From Bacteroidota bacterium (GTDB lineage: Bacteria > Bacteroidota > Bacteroidia > Chitinophagales > Chitinophagaceae), in NCBI GenBank assembly GCA_025363385.1, contig JANYEA010000153.1, positions 28,796-92,795 of the forward strand: a stretch of 64,000 bases of DNA. The letters are read 5' to 3'. The notes under the pieces were generated by a model that made no database searches, was not told where the DNA came from, and saw only the letters and a program-made list of their open reading frames with translations. A program made the position numbers and the translations under genes. Numbering within the stretch: position 1 is the first letter of the stretch; the number at the start of each line of letters is the position of its first letter. Positions 38,742 to 46,707 of this stretch are shown in pieces.

Positions 38742-39350
38742 TTAGCTGATTTTGTCAACCTGCATATAATTCAATTCTACTGGAGTAGAGCGACCGAAAA
38801 TCTTTACAGTTACTTTCAGTTTTTTCTTTTCGTCGTTTACCTCTTCGATCACACCATTGAAATCATTAAATGGTCCTTCGATTATCTTAATGGTTTCTCC
38901 AACAATGAAAGGTTCGCTCATACTGATACCACCCATGTCGTTCATCTCATCCACTTTTCCTAGCATTTTGTTCACCTCACTTTTACGGAGAGAAATGATA
39001 TTGCCCTTAGATCCTTTACCATCGGTTAAGAAGTGCATTACATTGCTGATATTGCTGATATGCTGTACAATATCGTCTGATAATTTACCATCTTGCACTT
39101 CCATCATCACATATCCTGGGAAATAGTTTTTTTCGCGCATTACTTTTTTACCGTTCTGCACTTTATATACTTTTTCCATAGGTAAGAAGATCTGTTTGAT
39201 AATGGTAGTCCAACCATTTCTTACCAAATCCTTATCCAGATATTCTTTTACCTTACGTTCTTTACCACTAACCACACGTAACACATACCACTTGGTTTCC
39301 ACTTGTGGAACCTCAGGTATTGCGCCATTTAATATTTCAACTGCTTCCAT
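38742..39350 (-). CDS. nusG: Transcription termination/antitermination protein NusG
   Basis: The 202-residue protein has the NGN domain (KWYVLRVVSGKERKVKEYLD, FLPMEKVYKV, NYFPGYVMMEV) and the C-terminal KOW domain (EPFIVGETIKIIEGPFNDF, NGVIEEVNDEKKKLKV). It couples RNA polymerase with Rho or the ribosome. It follows secE with a 6-base gap and is followed by a strong terminator. Confidence 0.97.
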   Translation of the reverse strand: MEAVEILNGAIPEVPQVETKWYVLRVVSGKERKVKEYLDKDLVRNGWTTIIKQIFLPMEKVYKVQNGKKVMREKNYFPGYVMMEVQDGKLSDDIVQHISNISNVMHFLTDGKGSKGNIISLRKSEVNKMLGKVDEMNDMGGISMSEPFIVGETIKIIEGPFNDFNGVIEEVNDEKKKLKVTVKIFGRSTPVELNYMQVDKIS

Positions 39351-39356
39351 GATTGG

Positions 39357-39551
39357 TTACTTGAAAAGTGAATAAATCAATTTAAGCAATTGGTTACTTG
39401 AAAAATCCATTATCCAAACCATTGCGGTAATGATAACAGTAGCAACCAACACAATTACGGTGCTTTGCTGCAATTGTATCCAAGTAGGCCAGGTTACTTT
39501 CTCAAGCAATTCACGATAACTCTCTTTAAAATAAGTGGTGATCTTGTTCAT
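39357..39551 (-). CDS. secE: Protein translocase subunit SecE
   Basis: The start at 39551 (MNKITTYFKESYRELLEKVT) gives 64 residues. Upstream in-frame sequence runs through the tRNA-Trp gene and is not coding. The conserved amphipathic helix with KVTWPTW and a single membrane helix (STVIVLVATVIITAMVWIMDF) identify the SecYEG clamp subunit. It lies 42 bases after tRNA-Trp and directly before nusG. Confidence 0.95.
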   Translation of the reverse strand: MNKITTYFKESYRELLEKVTWPTWIQLQQSTVIVLVATVIITAMVWIMDFSSNQLLKLIYSLFK

Positions 39552-39593
39552 GTTTTCTATTTTGTAATCTTTAAACCGCCTCCCTTTAAACTG

Positions 39594-39664
39594 CACGGGC
39601 ACTAGGATTCGAACCCAGATCAAAGGTTTTGGAGACCTGCATGCTACCGTTGCACCATGCCCGT
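39594..39664 (-). tRNA. tRNA-Trp (CCA)
   Basis: The 71-base cloverleaf has acceptor ACGGGCA/TGCCCGT, an anticodon loop CTCCAAA with CCA, and the T loop GGTTCGAATCC. The 3' CCA is not encoded. It lies between tuf and secE. Confidence 0.96.
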
Positions 39665-39669
39665 AGAAA

Positions 39670-39708
39670 ACTAAAAGCTATCCTGAGTAAATCAAGACAG
39701 CTTTTAGT
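39670..39708 (-). other. Stem-loop upstream of tRNA-Trp
   Basis: ACTAAAAGCT (39670-39679) and AGCTTTTAGT (39699-39708) form a perfect 10-base-pair stem with a 19-base loop, immediately 5' of tRNA-Trp on the leftward transcript and just after the -7 element at 39716. It may be a tRNA processing or leader structure. Confidence 0.5.
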
Positions 39709-39715
39709 GGTATCG

Positions 39716-39723
39716 CAAATATA
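39716..39723 (-). promoter_or_regulatory. Candidate -7 element for tRNA-Trp/secE/nusG
   Basis: Leftward TATATTTG matches TAnnTTTG. It lies between the tuf hairpin and tRNA-Trp; no exact TTTG is seen at the -33 distance. Confidence 0.4.
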
Positions 39724-39742
39724 GTAAATATTTACTTAAAAG

Positions 39743-39760
39743 CTAAAAGCCGAAGCTTTT
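39743..39760 (-). terminator. UUCG-capped hairpin directly after tuf
   Basis: Read leftward, AAAAGC-TTCG-GCTTTT (39760-39745) is a 6-base-pair stem with a UUCG tetraloop. It starts 3 bases after the tuf stop and is followed by AGCTTTT. It is probably a terminator or 3'-end stabiliser for tuf. Confidence 0.55.
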
Positions 39761-39762
39761 GC

Positions 39763-40953
39763 TTATTTGATAATTTCAGTAACCTGACCAGCACCTACGG
39801 TACGGCCACCTTCACGAATCGCAAACTTCAAACCTTTTTCCATTGCAATTGGTTGGATCAATTTAACAGTTAAACCGATGTTATCACCAGGCATAACCAT
39901 TTCTGTTCCTTCAGGTAAAGTACACTCACCAGTTACGTCTGTAGTACGGAAATAAAACTGAGGGCGGTATTTGTTGAAGAATGGAGTATGACGTCCACCT
40001 TCTTCTTTGCTCAATACGTAAACCTCACCTTTGAATTCAGTATGCGGAGTGATAGAACCTGGCTTACAAAGAACCATACCACGACGGATTTGGCTTTTCT
40101 CAATACCACGTAATAACAAACCTGCATTATCGCCAGCTTCACCTTCGTCAAGCAATTTCTTAAACATCTCAACACCTGTAACAGTTGAAGTTAATGGAGC
40201 TTCCATTAAACCAACGATTTCAATTCCTTCACCCACTTTGATACGACCTCTTTCGATACGACCAGTTGCAACTGTACCACGACCAGTGATAGAAAATACG
40301 TCTTCCACACTCATCAAGAAAGGTAAATCTACCGGACGAGGAGGCAATGGAATGTATGTATCAACAGCATCCATTAATTGTTCAATCTTAGCAACCCATT
40401 CTGGTTCACCTGCTAATCCTAGTGAAGCAGAACCTTGTATAATTGGGGTGTTATCGCCATCGAAACCATAAGAGGTTAACAATTCACGAACTTCCATTTC
40501 AACTAATTCTAATAATTCAGGATCATCCACCAAATCAACTTTGTTCATGAAAACAACAATTTGAGGAACGCCTACCTGACGAGCCAACAAAATGTGCTCT
40601 TTGGTTTGGGGCATAGGACCATCAGTTGCCGCAACAACTAAGATAGCTCCATCCATTTGGGCAGCACCAGTAATCATATTCTTTACATAGTCGGCGTGAC
40701 CAGGACAGTCAACGTGCGCATAGTGACGTGCAGCAGTTTGATACTCAACGTGAGCAGTATTGATAGTGATACCACGCTCTTTTTCTTCGGGCGCGCCATC
40801 GATTTCGTCATAGTTCTTTGCAACGTTACCCATACCCTTTTTAGAAAGGATCATAGTGATCGCTGCAGTTAAAGTAGTTTTACCATGGTCAACGTGACCA
40901 ATGGTACCTACGTTTACGTGAGGTTTTTCCCTCTTGAAGGTCTCTTTTGCCAT
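39763..40953 (-). CDS. tuf: Elongation factor Tu
   Basis: The 396-residue GTPase delivers aminoacyl-tRNA to the ribosome. [14 protein letters not shown] (G1), [20 protein letters not shown] (G2), [12 protein letters not shown] (G3) and NKVD (G4) are intact. Domains 2 and 3 are standard, ending [14 protein letters not shown]. The gene lies directly downstream of four tRNA genes in the same order as E. coli thrU-tyrU-glyT-thrT-tufB. Only one tuf is present in this window. Confidence 0.98.
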   Translation of the reverse strand: MAKETFKREKPHVNVGTIGHVDHGKTTLTAAITMILSKKGMGNVAKNYDEIDGAPEEKERGITINTAHVEYQTAARHYAHVDCPGHADYVKNMITGAAQMDGAILVVAATDGPMPQTKEHILLARQVGVPQIVVFMNKVDLVDDPELLELVEMEVRELLTSYGFDGDNTPIIQGSASLGLAGEPEWVAKIEQLMDAVDTYIPLPPRPVDLPFLMSVEDVFSITGRGTVATGRIERGRIKVGEGIEIVGLMEAPLTSTVTGVEMFKKLLDEGEAGDNAGLLLRGIEKSQIRRGMVLCKPGSITPHTEFKGEVYVLSKEEGGRHTPFFNKYRPQFYFRTTDVTGECTLPEGTEMVMPGDNIGLTVKLIQPIAMEKGLKFAIREGGRTVGAGQVTEIIK

Positions 40954-41020
40954 TTTTATCGGTTTTTAGTTGTGTTTTTAAAATATTCGGTTCATTTAAG
41001 ATCCGTTTAAAATTATAATT

Positions 41021-41042
41021 AGCAGCAGCTTTCGCTTCTGCT
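41021..41042 (-). other. GAAA-capped hairpin between tRNA-Thr(GGU) and tuf
   Basis: Read leftward, AGCAGAAGC-GAAA-GCTGCTGCT pairs over 8 of 9 positions with a GNRA tetraloop. It lies about 65 bases after tRNA-Thr and 67 before the tuf ATG, and is likely an RNA processing or stability element. Confidence 0.5.
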
Positions 41043-41107
41043 GTTTTGTTTTTTTAGATATCCATTATCTTCCAAACGCGCTCACCCTGATATCCAAATT
41101 CATTAAG

Positions 41108-41179
41108 AGCCGATGGTGAGAATCGAACTCACGACCTCTTCCCTACCAAGGAAGTGCTCTACCCCTGAGCTACATAGGC
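41108..41179 (-). tRNA. tRNA-Thr (GGU)
   Basis: The 72-base cloverleaf has an anticodon stem CTTCC/GGAAG with loop TTGGTAG, giving anticodon GGT. The acceptor GCCTATG/CATCGGC has one mismatch (position 4 U against position 69 C). The T loop is GTTCGATTC. CCA is not encoded. Confidence 0.94.
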
Positions 41180-41191
41180 TTGAAAATTACC

Positions 41192-41222
41192 CGATCTTCT
41201 AGCTGTTTCCAGTAGAAGATCG
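41192..41222 (-). other. GAAA-capped hairpin between tRNA-Gly and tRNA-Thr(GGU)
   Basis: CGATCTTCTA (41192-41201) and TAGAAGATCG (41213-41222) form a perfect outer 10-base-pair stem. Inside, read leftward, CTG-GAAA-CAG adds three more pairs with one bulged base and a GNRA loop. It starts 15 bases after tRNA-Gly. Confidence 0.6.
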
Positions 41223-41236
41223 AGTACTATTCACAG

Positions 41237-41309
41237 AGCGGAAGACGAGGGTCGAACTCGCGACCTATAGCTTGGAAGGCTATCGCTCTACCAATTGAGC
41301 TACTTCCGC
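41237..41309 (-). tRNA. tRNA-Gly (UCC)
   Basis: The 73-base cloverleaf has acceptor GCGGAAG/CTTCCGC and an anticodon stem ATAGC/GCTAT with loop CTTCCAA, giving anticodon TCC. CCA is not encoded. Confidence 0.96.
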
Positions 41310-41419
41310 TTAAATCACCGCCATGATGCGAAGGTGAATGAAAATCAATTCAAAAATCAAAATTTAAAAATCAAAAGATTTAATTTTTGAATTTTGCCTT
41401 TTACTTACAAAGAACTATC

Positions 41420-41445
41420 GCCCGAAATGCTTACGCTTTTCGGGC
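41420..41445 (-). other. GTAA-capped hairpin between tRNA-Tyr and tRNA-Gly
   Basis: GCCCGAAA (41420-41427) and TTTCGGGC (41438-41445) form 8 pairs. Read leftward, the inner part GC-GTAA-GC adds two pairs after one A-A mismatch, capped by a GNRA loop. It begins 5 bases after tRNA-Tyr and is not followed by a T run. Confidence 0.6.
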
Positions 41446-41450
41446 TTTCG

Positions 41451-41533
<83 letters not shown>

Positions 41534-41611
41534 ATTTTGGATTGCAAAGTTATTTTATATCCAAGCCAGAAAAAAATCAGTTTCCCCTTCTGGAATAACC
41601 AAACAAACTTG

Positions 41612-41684
41612 AGCCGAAGATGGGACTCGAACCCGCGACCTGCTGATTACAAATCAGCTGCTCTACCAACTGAGCTACTTCGGC
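41612..41684 (-). tRNA. tRNA-Thr (UGU)
   Basis: The 73-base cloverleaf has acceptor GCCGAAG/CTTCGGC and an anticodon stem GCTGA/TCAGC with loop TTTGTAA, giving anticodon TGT. It is the first gene of the leftward tRNA-tuf cluster. Confidence 0.96.
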
Positions 41685-41718
41685 AATACATAAAGAACTA
41701 TCCCATTTTTTGGGATGG

Positions 41719-41748
41719 CAAAGGTAATGGAAAACTTTATTCGGCAAA
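41719..41748 (-). promoter_or_regulatory. Promoter of the tRNA-tuf cluster
   Basis: Leftward, TTTG (41748-41745), an 18-base spacer and TACCTTTG (41726-41719) match the consensus. The -7 octamer is identical to that of rplK. tRNA-Thr(UGU) begins 35 bases downstream, with a small TCCCA/TGGGA hairpin (41701-41715) between. Confidence 0.65.
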
Positions 41749-41877
41749 ATTTTGAAGCAAAAATTTTGAAACAGTTTTCAACAGTCTGTTATCAACCCAA
41801 GCGAAGATGGTTCAAAAAATCAATGTTTACGGGTATTTGGTTCAATTATTGGTATAAAATAAATCTCTATGCAGGGC

Positions 41878-41904
41878 AAAAAAAGGCCCCTGATTTTCAG
41901 GGGC
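41878..41904 (-). terminator. Terminator of hpf
   Basis: GCCCCTGA (41886-41893) and TCAGGGGC (41897-41904) form a perfect 8-base-pair stem with a 3-base loop, followed leftward by CC and seven T residues. It starts 11 bases after the hpf stop. Confidence 0.85.
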
Positions 41905-41914
41905 TGGAAGCTTT

Positions 41915-42214
41915 TTAAGCGGCAAGCTTATCTTTTTTTCTTTTTATCTGTGAAACGATTGAATCCATTGCATTGTCAAATGATTCCTCAAAAGATTTAG
42001 AAGATGCTTTTACAAAGAAATCATGTTTCGGCACATGCACTTTTATTTCAACAACCTTATCCTTGATGGAGTGAACTACATTATCCAATTTCAAAAAGAG
42101 ATCCACTTTTAAAATCTGATCGTGAAATGTGTTCAGCTTTTCTACTTTTTTTGTAACATAATCCACCAATTTGTCATCTGCATCAAAGTGCACTGTCTGA
42201 ATGTTAACGTTCAT
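41915..42214 (-). CDS. hpf: Ribosome hibernation promoting factor (HPF/YfiA family, short form)
   Basis: The 99-residue protein has the HPF fold: NVNIQTVHFDADDKLVDYVT, then VHSIKDKVVEIKVHVPKHDF, and SKSFEESFDNAMDSIVSQIK with the basic tail RKKDK. It would bind the 30S subunit in stationary phase. It lies between xerC and the tRNA-tuf cluster, a neighbourhood I recall from other Bacteroidetes. It lacks the long-form C-terminal dimerisation domain. Confidence 0.9.
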   Translation of the reverse strand: MNVNIQTVHFDADDKLVDYVTKKVEKLNTFHDQILKVDLFLKLDNVVHSIKDKVVEIKVHVPKHDFFVKASSKSFEESFDNAMDSIVSQIKRKKDKLAA

Positions 42215-42368
42215 AGCAACTCACGTTTAAACGGTTAATTAATAAAAATATGGGAAAGAACTCTTTGCCGGTAACAAATACCGGGCTATCTAATTCTGTT
42301 TACAAGTTAAATTAAATAATCCCAAAAAACCAGAAATTAAACCTGTTTTTTTAAGTTTTAACAGTACT

Positions 42369-42393
42369 TAAAAAAGAAGGTTGTATCCACCTT
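42369..42393 (-). terminator. Likely terminator of xerC
   Basis: AAGGT (42377-42381) and ACCTT (42389-42393) flank a 7-base loop. Read leftward, C and six T residues follow, directly after the xerC stop. The stem is short. A separate weak hairpin, CCGGTA/TACCGG, lies at 42268-42284. Confidence 0.45.
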
Positions 42394-42394
42394 T

Positions 42395-43300
42395 TTAGGC
42401 CTTGGGATGTGCTTTATTAAACACTTCCTTTAACTTTTCAATGCTGTTATGTGTGTAAATCTGAGTGGCTGCTAAACTGCTATGTCCTAACAACTCTTTT
42501 ACGGCATTCAAATCCGCACCACCATTCATTAAATGTGTTGCAAAACTATGTCGTAATATGTGCGGACTCTTTTTCTGAACCGTTGTAACTTTTGCTAAAT
42601 ATTGGTGCACAAATGCATAAACAGATCTTGGTTGTAAAGGTTTTCCATTTTCAGAAACAAACAAATTCTGAACACCGGGAATTTCCATTTGTTTTTCATC
42701 CACATATTTCTGTAAATCCACTAGAAAGCTTCTCTCAACAGGAATAATTCGTTCCTTATTACCTTTCCCTAACACTTTAATTTGCTTACCCGCTATATCG
42801 ATCTGCGTTTCTTTTAAATTAATGAGTTCCGACAATCGCATCCCAGTTTGATAAAAAAGCTTCATCACAAGTAGCTCGGTTCTACCTTGCCAATTATCTG
42901 GAAATGCTACATGATCGAATAGGGTATGCATTTCCTTTTCTTCCACATACACAGGTAAACGTTTACTCATCTTAGGGGAAATAATACTATCCATCGGGCT
43001 CTTCTCTAAAATACCGGTTTTCAACTGGTACTTAAAAAAAGATTTTAGGGTTGAAATTTTTCTATTGAGCGATTTGGCAGTGATACCTTCCTGCCGTCTT
43101 TTCATTTCAGCTAACCAACTTTTCACGAACATGCTATTTATCTGGTCTAAGGCAGGTATTTCGTCGTACTGATCTTTTAAAAACTGTAAGAATTGTTCCA
43201 GATCGGTCTGGTACGCAATAATGGTATGGCGTGAATATCGCTTCTCGAACTGCAGGTAATCTAAAAATGGCGCTATTTGTGGATATTCAGTTATGGACAT
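42395..43300 (-). CDS. xerC: Tyrosine recombinase XerC/XerD
   Basis: This 301-residue recombinase resolves chromosome dimers at dif. An N-terminal SAM-like core-binding domain (about 1-95) precedes the catalytic domain. The catalytic residues are Arg in TGMRLSELINL, Lys in KVLGKGNKERIIPV, HILRHSFATHLMNGG (His and Arg), His in LGHSSLAATQIYTH and the nucleophile Tyr in the same motif. XerC and XerD cannot be separated with certainty. Housekeeping neighbours (rpsU, hpf) argue against a mobile-element integrase. Its ATG abuts the T run of the rpsU terminator. Confidence 0.9.
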   Translation of the reverse strand: MSITEYPQIAPFLDYLQFEKRYSRHTIIAYQTDLEQFLQFLKDQYDEIPALDQINSMFVKSWLAEMKRRQEGITAKSLNRKISTLKSFFKYQLKTGILEKSPMDSIISPKMSKRLPVYVEEKEMHTLFDHVAFPDNWQGRTELLVMKLFYQTGMRLSELINLKETQIDIAGKQIKVLGKGNKERIIPVERSFLVDLQKYVDEKQMEIPGVQNLFVSENGKPLQPRSVYAFVHQYLAKVTTVQKKSPHILRHSFATHLMNGGADLNAVKELLGHSSLAATQIYTHNSIEKLKEVFNKAHPKA

Positions 43301-43335
43301 AAAAAAGTAGTCTAAAGATATAACCTTAGACTACT
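43301..43335 (-). terminator. Terminator of rpsU, T run abutting xerC ATG
   Basis: AGTAGTCTAA (43306-43315) and TTAGACTACT (43326-43335) are perfect complements. Leftward, a run of T residues follows and ends at the xerC ATG (43300). Confidence 0.75.
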
Positions 43336-43359
43336 CTAAAATATTGTGATGAAGGAAAA

Positions 43360-43557
43360 TTACCCTTCGATCTTTCCGCTAGCGATCTGCTGCTTGTAGA
43401 TTGCTTTCAAAACCTCACCACGACGTCTTACGGACGGCTTGATAAAAGCTTGACGCTCTCTTAATTGTAATAAAGCCTTAGATTTCTCGAATTTCTTCTT
43501 GTACTTCTTAAGCGCTTTGTCGATGTTTTCGCAGTCTTTTGAATCAATAATTAACAT
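43360..43557 (-). CDS. rpsU: 30S ribosomal protein S21 (bS21)
   Basis: The 65-residue basic protein has the S21 pattern: ENIDKALKKYKKKFEKSKAL, LRERQAFIKPSVRRRGEV. In Bacteroidetes, bS21 with neighbours on the 30S platform hides the anti-Shine-Dalgarno end of 16S rRNA. This gene is preceded by a perfect Shine-Dalgarno sequence at 43566-43572, which the other genes checked in this block lack. That is consistent with feedback control by bS21 availability. It has its own promoter and terminator. Confidence 0.96.
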   Translation of the reverse strand: MLIIDSKDCENIDKALKKYKKKFEKSKALLQLRERQAFIKPSVRRRGEVLKAIYKQQIASGKIEG

Positions 43558-43565
43558 ATAAATAT

Positions 43566-43573
43566 ACCTCCTC
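43566..43573 (-). promoter_or_regulatory. Strong Shine-Dalgarno sequence of rpsU
   Basis: Leftward GAGGAGGT includes AGGAGGT, fully complementary to the 3' end of 16S rRNA, and ends 8 bases before the ATG. tuf, rpoB, rpoC and rplK in this window have no such sequence before their starts. Confidence 0.8.
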
Positions 43574-43590
43574 AGGCGTTTTTAGGAGCG

Positions 43591-43621
43591 CAAAGATACG
43601 TCTTGGTTTGTATTTTCCAAA
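43591..43621 (-). promoter_or_regulatory. Promoter of rpsU
   Basis: Leftward, TTTG (43621-43618), a 19-base spacer and TATCTTTG (43598-43591) match the consensus, giving a leader of about 28 bases that contains the Shine-Dalgarno sequence. Confidence 0.65.
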
Positions 43622-43683
43622 TCAAAATAAAAACTCTTTTGATTTTATTGCCCCCATTCAATTTGGCAAATTATCTTGCAGCC

Positions 43684-44274
43684 ATGTTTACAGGAATTGT
43701 TGAAAATACAGGAAAGATCATTTCCATCGAGAAAAAAGGCACAAATGCCAGTTTTTGGATCGAATCTCCCCTATCGGGCGAGTTAAAAGTAGATCAAAGC
43801 CTTAGTCATGATGGGGTTTGTCTTACAGTTGAATCCATTAATGGTAATCAGCATCGAGTTACTGCCATTGAGGAAACACTAAAAAAAACAAACCTGTCTT
43901 CCTGGACAGAAGGTAATCAGGTGAATTTGGAGCGATGTATGTTAATGAATGGTAGACTAGATGGCCATATCGTTCAAGGACATGTAGACGCTACAGCTGT
44001 GTGCACCGATTACCAAGAGTTGGAAGGCAGTTGGGAATATCGCTTTGAATTTCCAGAAGGGTTTGGACATCTGGTAATCGAAAAAGGAAGTATTGCTGTA
44101 AATGGAACCAGTCTAACTTGTTTTAATGTGGCAAAAAATCATTTCAGCATTGCAGTAATTCCTTACACTTACGAACATACCAGCATTCACCAAATGCAAA
44201 TAAGTTCTATTGTAAATATCGAATTTGATATTTTAGGAAAATATGTTCAGCGCTGGATGCAGCTAAAAGACTAA
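43684..44274 (+). CDS. ribE: Riboflavin synthase, alpha subunit
   Basis: The start at 43684 ([12 protein letters not shown]) gives 196 residues; an in-frame ATG at 43603 adds a non-conserved stretch across the rpsU promoter. Two lumazine-binding repeats are present: [12 protein letters not shown] with [11 protein letters not shown], then [19 protein letters not shown] [17 protein letters not shown] with [11 protein letters not shown]. The enzyme dismutates two lumazines to riboflavin. It converges with hscA, with the last four bases overlapping. Confidence 0.94.
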   Translation: MFTGIVENTGKIISIEKKGTNASFWIESPLSGELKVDQSLSHDGVCLTVESINGNQHRVTAIEETLKKTNLSSWTEGNQVNLERCMLMNGRLDGHIVQGHVDATAVCTDYQELEGSWEYRFEFPEGFGHLVIEKGSIAVNGTSLTCFNVAKNHFSIAVIPYTYEHTSIHQMQISSIVNIEFDILGKYVQRWMQLKD

Positions 44275-46127
44275 ATCGTTTTCCCTTTCAAAGCGCCACT
44301 TACCGCTGCGTCCATCGCCCTTTCAGCAAAAGGCCTTGAAATTTCATTCAATTCTTCGATCTTAGTTTGAATCAGGTTTTTATCATCCATAGTAAGCGCC
44401 ATTTGTAAAGATTGCATGGCTGCTGCAGTATCCAATATTTCTTGTTGTGTTAATAGGGTTTGGTTTTTGCCAATAAATTTTTCAGTAACATCTAAGATCT
44501 GTTCAGCTTCGGTTCTGGCTTCAACCAACGCACGAATTTGCATATCATCTTTCGCGTGAGTAATACTTTCCATCAGCATTTGCTCAACTTCTTCATCTGT
44601 TAAACCAAACTGCGGCTTTACTTCTATACTCTGCTCAATACCACTCCTTAACTCCTTTGCTTTCACTACTAAAATTCCATCCGCATCAATTAAAAACTGC
44701 ACTTCCACTTTAGGCAAACCAGCAGGCATTCCGGGAATACCTGTTAAATTAAATTCTGCTAATTTTCGATTGTCTTTCACCAGATCTCTTTCGCCTTGAA
44801 AAACAGAAATGCGCATACTTCCTTGTCCGTCTTTTTGTGTGGTATACTGTCTGCCAACGCTCGTAGGGATTTTAGAATTTCTTGGAATCAACACATCCAT
44901 TAAACCTCCCATGGTTTCTATTCCCAGACTCAATGGCGTTATGTCTAATAGCAAAAAATCTTTATTATTTCCTGCTAAAATATCGGCCTGAATGGATGCA
45001 CCCAATGCCACCACTTCATCAGGGTTTACACGATCATTCACTTGCTTACCAAAGAAATTACTCACTGCATTTTTAACTGCCGGCACACGCGTTGATCCGC
45101 CCACCATCACAATGGTAGAAATAGCATCAGTACTAAGTTTAGCGTCGGTCAAAGCTCTTTTACAACATGCAATTGTTTTTTCAATCAATGGCTGTATTAA
45201 TATTTCAAATTGTATTTTTGTAATACTCAATATCTCCCCATTCCAATCTGTTGAGAAACGTTCATGAGAGCTTAGGTGTTTTTTTGCTTCCTCGGCTTTT
45301 AAGCGCAAACCCTGAGCTAAAGATTTATGTTCATGCAATTCTTCAATGGTAATACCAGCCTCATTTAACCAGTGTTGCATAATGGCTCTATCTAAATCAT
45401 CACCCCCCAAATATGTATCACCATTCGTACTCAATACTTCAAAAATTCCATTACTAATATGCAAGATGGAAATATCGAAAGTACCCCCACCTAAATCATA
45501 TACAGCAATGGTGGCTTCTTCATTTTGATTCATTCCCAATCCATAAGCCAAACTTGCTGCAGTAGGTTCGTTTACAATGCGCATCACATCTAAACCGGCT
45601 AATTTTCCAGCATCTCGTGTAGCTTGCCTTTGTGCATCATTAAAATATGCGGGAACCGTAATCACCGCTTTTGTGACAGGCGTTTTTAAAATATGTTCCG
45701 CTCTTTGTTTTAACTCTTTTAAAATAAAAGAGGATAATTCAATAGGTGAAAAAAACTGATCCCCCACCTGAACTTTCACAAGACTTTCCGTATTATCATC
45801 AATTACTTTATAAGCAAAAAATCCAGCGTTTTCTTTAATATCCTGATAACTTTTTCCCATTAATCGCTTCACACTAAAGATAGTATTCTGTGGATCTAAT
45901 TCTAAGAAGGCTCTTGCTTGCTCTCCTACGGTTGGATTTCCAAATTCATCAAAATGTAAAATGCTTGGTACAAGACTGCTTGTATTAAACTCCCGCAAAG
46001 CTACTGGCTGCTTTGTTTCTGGGTGAATGATGGCTACCAGGCTATTGGTGGTGCCCAAATCAATTCCCACAATCATCTCTGCTTGCTGTAAACTTCCTGT
46101 TGCGATATTGATAGCAATTTTTGCCAT
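44271..46127 (-). CDS. hscA: Fe-S protein assembly chaperone HscA (DnaK family)
   Basis: The 618-residue Hsp70 has the ATPase motifs [28 protein letters not shown] and [13 protein letters not shown]. Its substrate-binding domain begins near [17 protein letters not shown] and lacks the long C-terminal DnaK tail. The length, NSLVA after LGTT, and the [10 protein letters not shown] region favour HscA over DnaK. It would release Fe-S clusters from an IscU-type scaffold; no isc genes or hscB are adjacent. A -7 element is at 46169-46176. Confidence 0.88.
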   Translation of the reverse strand: MAKIAINIATGSLQQAEMIVGIDLGTTNSLVAIIHPETKQPVALREFNTSSLVPSILHFDEFGNPTVGEQARAFLELDPQNTIFSVKRLMGKSYQDIKENAGFFAYKVIDDNTESLVKVQVGDQFFSPIELSSFILKELKQRAEHILKTPVTKAVITVPAYFNDAQRQATRDAGKLAGLDVMRIVNEPTAASLAYGLGMNQNEEATIAVYDLGGGTFDISILHISNGIFEVLSTNGDTYLGGDDLDRAIMQHWLNEAGITIEELHEHKSLAQGLRLKAEEAKKHLSSHERFSTDWNGEILSITKIQFEILIQPLIEKTIACCKRALTDAKLSTDAISTIVMVGGSTRVPAVKNAVSNFFGKQVNDRVNPDEVVALGASIQADILAGNNKDFLLLDITPLSLGIETMGGLMDVLIPRNSKIPTSVGRQYTTQKDGQGSMRISVFQGERDLVKDNRKLAEFNLTGIPGMPAGLPKVEVQFLIDADGILVVKAKELRSGIEQSIEVKPQFGLTDEEVEQMLMESITHAKDDMQIRALVEARTEAEQILDVTEKFIGKNQTLLTQQEILDTAAAMQSLQMALTMDDKNLIQTKIEELNEISRPFAERAMDAAVSGALKGKTI

Positions 46128-46168
46128 ATGAGAACTGGTTAGAAATATTTTAATGAATTTCTAAACGG

Positions 46169-46176
46169 CAAAAGTA
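46169..46176 (-). promoter_or_regulatory. Candidate -7 element for hscA
   Basis: Leftward TACTTTTG matches TAnnTTTG, about 40 bases before the ATG; no good -33 element is seen. Confidence 0.4.
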
Positions 46177-46233
46177 AAACAATGCCCTTGCCCCCACTTG
46201 CGAATTAAGGAATGAATCCCGAATAGTTTCCCA

Positions 46234-46611
46234 TCAAGCTTCTACTACTTCAGTACTTGTTAATTTATCGTGTAATGGTTTACCCCAGAATGCGTTGAAG
46301 AAAAAGTCGATTACAATAAGTCTTAATAAACTCCGGCCAAAGATCTGCAGAACAGTTGGTTTTTTCCCATTCAAATCAACCACTTTACTGGATGATATCC
46401 ATTTGCCAGGAGTTCTTGCCCATATAATCTCAAAAAAACTATAATATACAAACAATACCAAACCTACGAACCACCAGAAATTAATGGTTTTAAAATGCCA
46501 GTAAACCACATAAAAATTCCAGTATTTAAAAGCGGCATAGCTCAGTAGGAATACCAAGAAACCATCAACCAAAAAATTTAAAATACGCGTTCCATCACCC
46601 ACATTTTTCAT
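46234..46611 (-). CDS. RDD family membrane protein
   Basis: The 125-residue protein has the RDD pattern: an Arg near the start ([20 protein letters not shown]), a second membrane helix around [20 protein letters not shown], then [20 protein letters not shown] and [15 protein letters not shown]. The function is unknown; some members affect ion transport. It is divergent from tyrS. Confidence 0.85.
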   Translation of the reverse strand: MKNVGDGTRILNFLVDGFLVFLLSYAAFKYWNFYVVYWHFKTINFWWFVGLVLFVYYSFFEIIWARTPGKWISSSKVVDLNGKKPTVLQIFGRSLLRLIVIDFFFNAFWGKPLHDKLTSTEVVEA

Positions 46612-46628
46612 AAACCTTTGTATTTGAG

Positions 46629-46690
46629 CAAAAATATCTGCTTTAGTTCATTAAAATTCAATAGTCAACCAATTGAAGTAATTACTTTTG
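46629..46690. promoter_or_regulatory. Divergent -7 elements of the RDD gene and tyrS
   Basis: Leftward TATTTTTG (46636-46629) precedes the RDD gene, with TTG at 46661-46659, 22 bases upstream. Rightward TACTTTTG (46683-46690) precedes tyrS by 17 bases, implying a very short leader. Both octamers fit TAnnTTTG; the -33 support is weak. Confidence 0.4.
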
Positions 46691-46707
46691 CGCAAATTGT
46701 TTGGAAG

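Noticed and set aside
39552..39623. Upstream extension of secE
   Set aside because: The frame runs through the tRNA-Trp gene; the start at 39551 gives normal SecE.
42395..43300. Tyrosine recombinase as a mobile-element integrase
   Set aside because: It lies among rpsU, hpf and the tRNA-tuf cluster, has XerC/D length and motifs, and no repeats or attachment sites flank it, even though tRNA genes are near.
44271..46127. Annotation as DnaK
   Set aside because: The length, short C-terminus and local motifs fit HscA better, though the lack of adjacent isc genes leaves some doubt.
46618..46707. Upstream extension of tyrS
   Set aside because: The extra residues are unlike TyrRS and cross the -7 promoter element; the ATG at 46708 fits the family.
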